From Magnolia sinica (taxonomy: Eukaryota > Streptophyta > Magnoliopsida > Magnoliales > Magnoliaceae), in contig NC_080582.1 of the NCBI RefSeq assembly GCF_029962835.1, positions 69,932,177 to 69,996,176 on the forward strand: a DNA stretch of 64,000 nucleotides, in the 5' to 3' direction. Shown piece after piece: positions 35,501 through 47,500 of the stretch. The position numbers were made by a program, and so were the translations under genes. A model generated the notes under the pieces. It was not told where the DNA came from and made no database searches. It saw only the letters and a program-made list of their open reading frames with translations. Each line of letters starts with the position of its first letter. The first letter of the stretch is position 1.

Positions 35501-38500
35501 CAGATTGGATAGAAGCCTTCCCTTTAATCTCCCAATCTATACTCCCGAGACCCACTTCTGATCATAGCTTGCTTCTTCTCTTAGCAGACGTTGAAAACTG
35601 GGGCCTAAAACCGTTTAGATTTGACATTTCTTGGCTGAAGATTGAAGGTTTTCAATAGCTTATTCAGGACTGGTGGGCAAATCTCAAAGTGGAGGGCTAT
35701 GTAGGTTTCAGATTGTGCAGAAAGCTGAAACTTCTCAAAATCAAGATAAGGGAGTGGAAATCAGTTGAGTTCGCAAGAGGGAGTTGGAAATGAATGATAT
35801 CCTTGCCGAGCTGCAGTCAATTGATTCCAATACTGAAATAGATCAGATTTCATCAGATCAGCATATTAGAAAACTTCAGTTAATCTAGAACTATTCAGCC
35901 AGGGTCCTTGAAGACGAAATTTCCTAGAGACAAAAATCGAGGAGCAAATGGATAAAAGGAGATAAAAACACAAGATTTTTCCATGCTATAGCTTCGGCTC
36001 GAGCAAGAAACAATAATATCATTAGTCTGGTGGTGGATGGGGATCAGACATAGGACAAAGAGCATATAACGGTAGAAGTTATCCAATATTTCAGAAATCT
36101 GTTCTACGAAGAAGGCTGGGCTAGGCCAAAGCTAGATCATCTTCATTTTGATCGCATTTCAGTAGAGGAAAGCAGCTACCTTGAATCTCAGTTCTCTCTT
36201 GAAGAAGTTAAAGGAGCGATAGATGAATTAGAAGGAGACGAGGCCCCCGGTCCACATGGATTCCCAATCATTTTCTTTCAAACATTCTGGAATATATTAA
36301 AGGGAGGCATTTTAGATTTCACATTAGAATTCCACTACAGAGGCAGACTATCTAAAGAATTGGGGGCTTCTTTCATAGTTCTCATCCCAAAATGCCCGGG
36401 AGTAGAATCTGTAATAGATTACAGACCGATCAGTCTTTTGGGAGGCCCTTACAAGATTCTGGCTAAAGTTTTGGCATCCCGTCTTAAAGGTGTGTTAGGA
36501 AAGATCATCTCCGAGAATCAGGTAGACAAGTCACTGACGGTGCTCTAATTGCATCAATATGCTTGGACTCTTGTTATAGATCTGGTCGAAAGGGACTTTT
36601 ATATAAGCTTAACCTTGAAAAGGCTTACGATCACGTAGACTGGACTTTCCTTCAGTACATGCTGAATCGGATAGGCTTTGGGGAAAAGTGGATTCGATGG
36701 ATGGGGGTATGCGTCCGCTCTACCTTCTTTTCCATATTTCTTAATGGATCCCCCAAAGGATTCTTTAGTAGTTCTAGAGGCCTGAGGCAAGGCGACCCTC
36801 TATCCCCATTTTTATTTCTAATTGTGGGTGAGGCCTTATCTAGAATGTTGAGAAAGGGTCAAGAAGAAAGCATTGTTAGCGGATTCAGGGTGAAGCGTAT
36901 GGAAAATTCGATATCTCATATTCAGTTTTCCGATGACACCCTCCTATTTTGTGAAGCAGGGTAGACAAAAGTGAGTAATCTGCGCGCTATAGTTCGATGC
37001 TTCGAGGCGGTCTCGGGTCTCAAAATCAATCTTGCCAAATCTAAAATGTTTGGTGTAAATATGGAGAAAGAAGAAATATAAAGATATGCTGACCTTTTCG
37101 ACTGTCCCACGGGAACTCTTCCAATAAGGTTTATAAGCCTGCCTCTATGTATGGGGAAACCTCGAAAGTGCTTGTGGGACAAAGTTATTGAAAGATTCGA
37201 GAAATATCTGGCTAGATGGAAATGCAAATACCTATCTTTGGGAGGGCGGCTAACTCTGATAAAATCAGCTTTATCAAACTTGCTGCTATATTTCATGTCC
37301 TTGTACAAATGCCCGACATCGATTCTGCTAGCCCTTGACAAACTTAGAAGAGACTTTCTATGGCATGGAGAGGAGGGAAAAAAAATAAAATCCATTTGGT
37401 TGAATGGAAGGAGGTGTGCAAGATGGTGGTGCTAGAATCAGAAATCTCAAAACAATGAATTGGTCACTTCTAGGTAAATGGTTTTGGAGACTTGGAACCG
37501 AAAAAGGGTTGTTGTGGAATATGCTTATCAAGAGCAAATATGGCAGCTCAGAGGGAGGTTGGTGAACAAAAGAATCATCAGTCTATAGAGCATCAGTTTT
37601 ATGGAAAGGAGTTCTTTCTTCAAAGACAGAGGTTATCAAAGTTATAGGCATATCAATAGGAAAAGGCGATAACACGCGATTCTGGGAAGACATGGGTGGG
37701 GGAATCAACCTTAAAAGAAGATTTCCCGAATATTTACCGCCTCGCTCCAAATCAATCCATCCGGGTGGTTGACTGTTTCTCTATTATGAAGGACAAAACA
37801 GTGTGGAATCCCACATGCAGAAGAAATCTCTAAGATTGGGAGATCGAAGAATATGCGACCTTGCAACGGCGCATCATCAGTTGCGAGACAGATTATGAGA
37901 GAGAAGACAGATTAATATGGAGATTCAACAGTTCCTGTTCCTTCTCGGTTAAGTCCCTGTACAACTTTATTAATAAGAAAGCATCCTCGGTGGCAAAAGT
38001 TGGGACAAACATAGTGTGGAAATTCAAAGTTCTCCCAAAGATAGCAGTGTTCGGCTGGTTAGTTGGGAAGAACAAGGTGCTGACTATTGACAACTTGAGG
38101 AAGAGGGGTATGACAATTACAAATATTTACCTTTGTTGCATGGACGAAGCATAATCAATGGACCATCTGTTTATCCACTGCCCTTTCATTAGTCAGGTGT
38201 GGACAACTATTCTTCAAATTTTCAATATTACTTGGTCTTTCCCTGAATCTGCTGTTAGTCTGCTAAAAAACTGGCATGGGCCCAAGTAAGGAAAAGATAG
38301 GACCACAGTCTGGAAAATGTTCCTTTTGGCTGCTTGGTGGTCGATGTGGGAAGAAAGAAACGGGAGATGTTTCGATGGAGTTTCCAACTCGGCAGCTGCA
38401 ATAGTTCAGAAGGCGCATCAGTATGTAGTCGAGTGGGCATCTTACACTGTTAATATAAAGGGTTGTAATTTGTTTCATGTTGGAGGATAACCTTCTCCCT

Positions 38501-41500
38501 TTCTCAGTGGGCTGATCCTCGTTTTTGTAATCCTCTTTTTTAATCAAATCATCGTTACCTCTTTTTTTTTTTTTTTTTTCTTTAAAAAAATAAAAAATAA
38601 AAAATCTCAAATGGTTTTTAGGTGACAATTGGCTGACAAGGATAGCTCCTTGGAAGGTCGTCCATGGCCCAATTAGGCTTCCTGAAAACAAGAATTTCTT
38701 GGATGGTTGGATGACAGGTAGGGAGATCATGTTTTTCCCTAGGATCGCTAATGCAAGGAAAAGCAACCATAGTCTTTTAGTTGGACAAACATAGTTTTTT
38801 GGTGCTAAAGCTTGAATATGATGGTGGAGTTTATTGTTGTAGTTATATGGCATGAGAGCTTGCATTCAATGTGTTTTACATCTTTTAATGAGAATACTTT
38901 GCCTGATATTTTAAGAATTTTAAAAATTCAACTAGGAGGTGGGGTTGCATTTATGTGTCTTATAATTTTTGAAAGGTTTGGCATGAAGATTTCAAAGACA
39001 TGAATGTGTTAGAGACGGGGGTTTGGGCCGTTTGGCGCATAGTTTCAGTAAGTGTTCCTTGAATTGGAGAGAGGATATGGGTTGCTTCACTTTGTCTTCG
39101 ACATGCGACCTTGGGGAACTATGGGATTTGAAGATCCGATTGATAGTTACTCTAGTATTCGTCAACATGGACTCAGAAAAAGGTGAGGTTGGCTGTTAAA
39201 GTTGATTGGAAAAATACTCGATTTGGCGCTTCCGCTTTAAATTCTTGTGAAAGGAAAAGGTTTGTAGGGTTATATTGGTGGCTCATGTCCCCAACTAAAT
39301 GAATCCAATTTGAAGAAGCTCCATCAATGAAAGGGTATTCCTATTTTGAGGTTCAAAACACAAGATTTGAGTATGATTCGATGAATGTTGAAGGACCATT
39401 TAGGAAATATCAGAAGAAGGGCTAAACCTTCACATTTTTTTTCTTGTTTCCATCCTCTTTTCGTTGTATTTTTATATATAACAGGTTCTAATTGAACAAC
39501 TCATGCTTGATTTATATTCGATTAGAGCCTATTTGGTCGACTTTGAGCAGGTGAAGCTGACACTGCCTGGCAGACAACATTCTTACCAAACAATGGCCCA
39601 TTACACCATCAAATACATGTCTAAAACAAAAAATTATCTGGTATCATCCCAATTCTAAAAATTTCAAATAATATTTTTGGGATGTTTGGTAAAAAAAGAA
39701 AAAGAAAAAGAAAAGAAATTGGCTTTTACAGGGCCATATCGGATGGTATTGTCCAACATGCATGCCAATATGGATACTTAACGTTGCTGGTTTGTTGTTG
39801 CATTAAGAACGTAAGGGATATCAATGAAGCGTGCAGTTCCTGATGAAATTATGACATGTATTAAGTGCCTCGTGCTAATTTTCTGAATTGGGGAATTTTA
39901 TTGGACATGGATGGCATCCTTGGAGAACTTCTATGAGAGGAGACACGTACTAACACACATGCTACTATAGAAAAGAAGACCAATTTGGAACCTATTTTTG
40001 CCACTCAATGAACTGGGGACAAGCCATCACAAAGGAATCTGCCACAATTGTAATGCTTTGAATGTCAAGAACTCAGCCATACTGCTTCCCATTATAAAAA
40101 GTACTTTTGTGCCTATTGTAACCATCTTGGACATGTGATCACAGAATATTAGACCCACCTCCAAAGGCAATTGTCCTTAGAATTAACTTATAAGGCATAT
40201 CAAGTAGTTAGTAATAGCTTTGATGTTGTGTCAATTTGACAATGAGTCTGAGAATGTTTGAGGAAAATTATTCATTCACTTATAGAGGTTATCAAGCTGT
40301 TGTATATAAGAGGAAGCGTATGCATACACACATATATGTGTTGGCAACATAATTTACATACAAAAAATGAAAGATCCTACATCTTACATAATATGCTATA
40401 TGCTAACTAAGAATGATTGTGGGGTTTGTGGGGCCACTAAGCATATCTTGATCCTTACAAAAGCCAAGTTTGGATCCTTGGATACCCATCGCTCAACCAG
40501 TGGATGGCATGAGGGTTCAATTGTCTCATGAAATGCAAGAAGCAATGCACATTTTTTGATTCATTTGTTAAAACAGAATACAAAGGTATGTATGCCGATT
40601 GCAATGAGATCACATGGTTATACAAACATTTACAGGACATGGATAAACATCCCACCTCATCATATCCACTCTATGTAGATAACATGAGCACCGTTCATGT
40701 TGCTTCTGATCTAGTCTTTTTAGGAGCCAAGCACATTGAGGTTGATTAACATTTTATTTATGAGAAATACTTGGCCAGATAAACCATATTTCCCCACATT
40801 ACTTCATAGAATCAACTAGTAAACAGTCTACTATGCCCAATGTCTTGTGCTCACATAGTTATCTTATGGACCAATTGATGTTGGTTAACCAACCTCAATT
40901 TAAGGGGGTGTGTAGAGATAAAGATATGCTTCTCGAGTTCCAGAAGCCCCACAATAATTCCTAGTTGGTGTATTTTGTCTAAGATGCTGGATCTTTCACT
41001 ATTGTTCTATACATTATGTTGTCAACTTATGCATAATGTGTATGCACACGTTTTCTCTTGTATATAACCCCTTGATGGGCTTTGTAAATGAATTGAGAAT
41101 TTTCCTTAAATATTCTAATGTCTATTATTGAAATAAGTGTAGCTGGCATGGGGATGTTGAGATGGATTTGTGGTAAGATAAGGAAGGATAGAATTAGAAA
41201 TGATTGCACTTGAGAGAACTTAATATTAGCACCAATAGGTAATAAGATGAGGGAAAGTAGGCATAGATGGTTTGGTCATGTGCAAGTGACCCAATTTACA
41301 TTGTCGGTGGTTGGTTTCTCAACATGGCACACTTCATTCAAAGATGACTACAAAGGCTATATATATTGCAAATCTCTCTTCTATGAAATAATTAGATTGC
41401 ACAAGTAATGCAGGGGCATTTTCACACTGGGCTCGAGTAGGGTTGCCTGTGGGATACAGGGGCACACTCAAGGTGGGCGGCCTGTGTGAGGCGGGTGGCT

Positions 41501-44500
41501 CGTGTGAGGTAGTACCCATATGATTTGGGGCCCACGAGGGGGGTTTGACCGAGATCCTAACCCATGAGATGTGGGGCCTGGGCTATGAGATAAATGGATT
41601 GATTCGCCATGCTTTAATAGTTCGAGCTTTTAGAGCTAGTGGTTAATCGTCCTGTATCAAAAGTGGTATCAGAGCGGGAGGTCTCGTGTTCAAGACTCCT
41701 CACCGAGGGTGATTAATGCAGGGGCATTTTCACACCAGGCTCGAGTGGGGTTGCCTGTGGGATGCAGAGGCACACCCGAGGTGGGCGGCTCGTGTGAGGC
41801 GGTACCCATGTGATTTGGGGCCCAGGAGGGGGGTTTGGCCGAGGTCCTAACCCATGAGATGTGGGGCTTGGGCTATGAGATAAAGGGATTGATTCGCCAT
41901 GCTGTAACATTTCGAGCTTTTAGAGCAAGTTGTTAATTGTCCTGCATTAACAAGGCACCAAAGATGATCATTTTTGTTGGGATGTGAAACCTATAAGCTA
42001 CATTTGGAAACTTCGTGGGCAGAGAGATGGAAACTAAGTTGAAGTTCTGTAGTGCATATCACGCAATGATAGATATGGTCGGATGGATGTTGTCAATACA
42101 AGCCTTGGCAATCTTCTTCATTGTTCAATTGGTGACCATATCAGCATGTGCGGTCTTGTTTTGGTTTGGGTTTAGTTTGCTTATAGCAACTCTAAATTGT
42201 ACTCTAGGATTTTCTTCTTTGAGATTGTCAGTTGTGTCAAACTTACGTATTTTATTAATTCGGTATCATCACCCATTGTGACTTGACTGAGATACGAGCC
42301 AAAAGTTTTCACAACATTTAAAGGAGATTCATGAAGTGGTGGGGCAGAAAATAACTCATAGTAACGATGGGCTACAAAACCCATGCTAATGTGCACTAGC
42401 CAGGGTGTTCGAAAACGATTACGTATTGGCCGTTACGGCCGATACGTAACGGTAACGGCCGTGACCGTTATGCGTTACTGGGTTGTAATGGCTACCCCCT
42501 CTTTTTTTGTGGCGGTAACGGCCATTACGGGGCCATAATGGCCTTTATAGTCCATAACGGCTGTTATAGTACTGTGACAACTATTATGGGCCATAACCCT
42601 AAAGAAAATATGAAAAAATGAAAAAAAAAAAACATACCTTTTTTTTCTTTTTCTTTTCTTCTTCTTCTTTTCGTGCTGCTGCAGCTGCTGCTGCCCTTTT
42701 TCTTCTTCTTCTTCTTCTTCTCTCTCTCTCTCTCTCTTCTTTCCCTCTTTTCTTTTCGGTTTCCATCTCTCTCTTCTTTTCATTTTAGTCTTGGAAAAAC
42801 AAATGGACTGCGTGGCTGTTTCACAGCCACACACTTCAAATTTCTTTTTTTAACATGTTTTGTGGTGCACGCTGCACAGTGCACTTGCACTGTTTTGTTA
42901 CATGGGCCCCACCTTGATTTGTATAGTATATCCATGTCGTCCACTATAATGTTTATTTTCCAGTGAACCTGTTGATAAGGTCACATAAACTTTGACCTTG
43001 ATGAAGGGAGAACACAAATAACAGCTTGATCAAAAAAAGAAAAAATGTCTTAAGAAAATTTTAATGGTGGGAATTAAATCTTTATTTTGTGGTTCACCTA
43101 AGATTTCAATCAGCCTCATTTTTTGGACCATGCCCTAAAATAAGTTGGCAAAATGAACGGACCACATGGATATACAACAAATGCATTGAGGTGGGCCCCA
43201 CTTTTAAAGGGATAGTCACTAGTGGTCCACCAAAGATTTAGATCTACCTGAATTTTTGGACCATGCCTTAAAATGAGTTGGCAACATAGATTGATGGCAT
43301 TGATATACAAATACATCGAGGTGGCCTGCCTGGCCCACTAGTGGTCCACCTGAGATCTGGATTTACCATATTTTTTTTTTTCCAATGCCCTTAAATGAGT
43401 TGCCAAAACGGATGGATGACATGGATATATAATACATAATCGAGTGGACCCCAGTACATGGCCCTAAAAATTTATACATGACGTATATATCAACTCAAAA
43501 TTAACCAATTAATTTTTGGGACCATTGTTGCTAAGTCACAATCCCAAAATTAAATAACTCCTACAATTTTCACCATTAGTTTGCAGACACTTGTTTTTTG
43601 AAATAGGATCATTTGATATTTTTCATTTTTCACTGTCCAATAAATGTCCACCAATCCATTAGTGGGATAAGTGCCAATAGATTGCATTAATTTGAGGCTA
43701 GTTTGGGGCATCAAATGGTCCCCAAATCAGCCCCGAATCTACAACACTATTTACCTCAATTTAATTTTAATTTTTTTAAAGATTTATGGGGGAAAATGAT
43801 ATCAAATTGTTAGGTATATGAATTACATAATAGGATACAAAAGTCCCTAAACTCTATATATTGAAATAAAATGCATGTGAGTCACAACGTATGCAATGCA
43901 CTAGGATTATAAATAAAAGGAAAACTTAAACATATAAGATGTTTTGGTATTACATTCATTATAGTAAATTTATATAGATACTATATAGTTAGAAAACTAA
44001 ATATAAAAGGTTTGCAATTAATTCCAGGTTGCCAGGTTCATAAATCCATCAGACAACCCGATATAGCATTCTCACCAAAGAGTGGACCATTACACCACCA
44101 TAAACATGTTCCAAATTATAAATGAATGCATATTTGGAATATTTAGAATATTTTGGATTTAATGGATATTTTTCTATAATTATTTGACCAAAAAAAAAAA
44201 TTAAAAAAAATTGCACCATTACACACCCCGTATCGGCCGATACGGGGCGTATCCATATCGGTAACAGCGGGCACCGTTACATCCACCGATACCGCAACGG
44301 AACACCTTGGCACCAGCAGGTCTGCGTAATTTTGTAGTGCGCTTCAATCACCAAGCCATAATGGTTTCCTGCAGGAACCTAGAAGACGCTTCATTTTAGA
44401 AAAGCAAGGTAATCATTCCTAAAGAAGTTACATGATGCTCTGTACTTGAGTGAGCTTTTACCCGTGATGAGAATTAGCTCTGTTTTTAATGTGGAAGATT

Positions 44501-47500
44501 GCACAGCCTACTATCAACTACAAATAATAGAACACATAAGAGTGAGCTGTGTAGATACCCAAAGAGTGTGCTAGATTATGGAACGATAGATCAGACGCCT
44601 AGACACATCAAGGAGGGTATTAGAAATATCTCATCAAGTGGAGATGCCAGTTGGGAACAGACAGTACTTGGATTTTGGCTGAAAATTCTAACTGCATCAA
44701 CCAAGAACTTTAAAATAAAGTTTGCCACCATTAACTTGAAGGAGCTGATTTCTGGGAATTGATACGAACCCATGACTACCAAACGAGACCAAAAGCGGGT
44801 GCATATAATCATTTGTGAAATATATGCCCACAAAAATAGTTTGCAGGGGTTATGTAAAATCAACGGGAATGTATTGCTGTAGGCATATGTGGACGGGTTG
44901 CACATGCATATGATAGAAAGCAGATGTATGCACAAATTGTACGTGCATACACAACCATACAGTTCTGTACAGATCATAGAGCCATACCTATCGCAATGGG
45001 ATTTATTTCGGAAGTTTCATACTATTCAAACTCTTTTTCTTTATTTTTTCTTTTTATATTCTAGCAAGTCCAGATTGTATTCAAATTTGGAAAGATCTTT
45101 GATTAAAAAAGAAAACTGTTTATGCAGTCTATAAATATTGCCCAGGACCATACACATAAGATAGATTGATGAATAGTTTCGAATAAAATTTGCTCGGAGT
45201 TTCTCCTTTTATGGTTGTTGTATTGGAATGGGGGCTTGCTTGGTGGTGACTGCTTTTAGGCTAGTCAACTTTGCACAAGCAGCTCACAATTCCTTGTTTC
45301 CATCCTATCTATTCTTTCATGTGGATCTTCAGTGCAACTTTCCGCTGTTTTTTTATGCTGTAACTGGTAGGATGCCCTGGTAATGGCGAGGATTGCTCAA
45401 TAGAAGAAGTTTTCCACACCTCTAGTGGTCTCTTAAACAAATTTCCCCACTAAAAATTCTCATCTGAAAAGATTATCTACATTAAGATAATTTAATCGGT
45501 ATTATTTTCAAGTTATTATCAATCCATGATGGACCCTACAATTTTTGAAGAGGTGGTTGTTAAGTATGGTAGGATGACATAGATCATCACATCCGGTTGG
45601 CTAATGTTGTTGGTCCATAGTCTTAAAATTAATATAGAATGAAAAAAATAATTACATCAAAGCCACAAAAGGAATGAAATTACCAGGCGTGTGTTTGAAA
45701 TTGTTCCAAAACAAAGGTTACATAGAGTACTTGTGAGAGTAGAATAAAAACCCACCGATACAACTACGTAGCAAGAAGGATACCAAGAATGACGAACAGG
45801 GAAGGAAAGATGAATTTGAGAGGTGGAGCAATGTATGGAGAGACCGTTGCAAAACAAATGTAGCATGAGTACTTGTGAGAGTAGAATAAAAGCCCACGGA
45901 TACACAAGTACATGTCAAGAAGGATGCAGAGAATGATGAAATTGGAAAGAAAGATGATTTTGAGAGGGAGAACAGCGTATGAAAGAAAGATGAATTTGGG
46001 AGGTAGGGAGGGAGGGGGAGAGTTTTTCCTTTCTTTCGTTTTTTTAAAAAAAGGATTGAATGCAAATCATTGGAGGTTTCTTATTCTTATTTATTTTTAA
46101 GTAGATGATGGGATAATGGGAGTTATTTGCAGTTATAGTAACTGCTTTTAGTTACATTTGTGATTGTGAGATGTGGGATTGGTATGTACAACCCTAATAC
46201 CTTGTGCTAGTTTCATCTTGATCCTAGTTCCATTGAGGTAGAGCGTGTTGTCAAAGAGTATGGGGGAAATCCGGAGGACCTCCTTCAAGGCATTAACAGG
46301 TGGCACATGATCTCCAGATCTTCAAGTAGGATTGTTTGGCTGAAAATCCGTGGATTTTCCCTGCATTCTTTGGGTTGTTCCATGTGTGCAGTGATTGGGT
46401 TCTGTTGTATAATAGTTTTTGAAGTCATTGCGATGAGTTGCTGGCAAAAGATGAGATTGAGGTCTGAAGGGTAAAGGTTTTATCTGGTGTCGTTAAAGGA
46501 GCTAGGTTCACTCTAGGCCCAAGGGCCTGTGGAATGTCCGAGATGCAAGGCGATGCCTAGAGCTTTTTGGTACAATTTTTTTTTTTTTTTTTATTTTTTA
46601 TAGTTTTAATGTATTTCATAATCATTTATGATTTGTACACAACGGTTTTTATTTATTTTTTTAATTTTTTTAATTTTTTTTTTATAGCTATATAACTACT
46701 TTTTGAGAAAATTATTCGGACTAAATCAAAGTACGTGGAATGCAATTTTTGTAACAATCACAGTGGAAACGAGGAATTTATTAAGATTGCTGACCAAGTA
46801 CCCCCCGAATGGCCATATTTTATTTTAATGTATTTTATATCATTTGCTAGGATCAAGTTTGTAAACCCTCTAAGAGAGGATAGGTCGGGACAAAATCATT
46901 TCTGTTTATGAACTAGTCATTGCTTGGCAAATGGCTTTGAAGGTTCTGGGATGGGGAGGAGTGATTGTGTAAGCAAGTTGTTACCAGTATGAGATCCAAG
47001 GGTTGGATGCTCTACTCTTTGGTTCTAAGCTTATAATGAGATTTCCTTTGGCAGGACATCGGGGGAAAAATGTAAATTTGGTAATTGTAAAAAAAAAAAA
47101 ATTATATTGAGAGGGCTTGAACCCACAACCTCTTGCAAGGTTCTACACAATCCTACCATTAAATCCAATGCTTGATGGTTGAAGGTCTCTTTTATGCATG
47201 CATGTTACATGTATAATATGGGCTGGTTGGGCTGGGTTGTGCCAATATCAACCCAATCTTGACCCGTTTGCTTAAATGGGCCACATCTTCTAGCCCTAAG
47301 CCAAGCATAAGTAGCAGTTTCAGAGTGCCAGTGCCTGGGGGCTGAACCTGGTACAACACTTGTCCTGATACCTGTTTAGTCCTGTATTGGTCTGGTGACC
47401 CATTTCATTGCAGACCAACACTGATCCGGTTGTATTGGATGCTGCTTAAAACCATGCCTAGCCTGACCATAAATCCAGTAAGCTCAACCTGGGCCCATCT

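Larger units (their letters stand above)
34080..38606 (+). mobile_element. L1-type LINE, decayed, in intron 1
   Basis: In order it has an unrecognised ORF1-like region (about 34080-34890), an AP endonuclease (34892-35650), a reverse transcriptase (36060-37440) and a zf-RVT domain (37861-38290). It ends in poly-pyrimidine and A-rich sequence (38558-38606). The layout is that of a plant L1-type non-LTR element. It lies in the same orientation as the host gene. Frameshifts and stops are frequent, so it is dead. The 5' end is not certain and no clear target duplication was found. Confidence 0.85.

Noticed and set aside
38263..38865. A 200-codon minus-strand open frame
   Set aside because: It is antisense to the LINE 3' end and runs through its poly-A/T tail. 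It has no domain.
41634..41700. tRNA-like A box and B box in the candidate TRIM
   Set aside because: The boxes are too far apart for a tRNA and no cloverleaf forms. The Met primer site explains the similarity better. It is kept only as an alternative.
42475..42834. A 119-codon minus-strand open frame rich in Glu, Arg and Lys
   Set aside because: It is the translation of a CTT/CTC microsatellite within the hAT-like element.
44499..45134. Two long frames suggesting an additional exon or gene in intron 1
   Set aside because: No recognised domain, no compatible splice sites with the DCN1-like frame, and AT-rich sequence in which such frames arise by chance.
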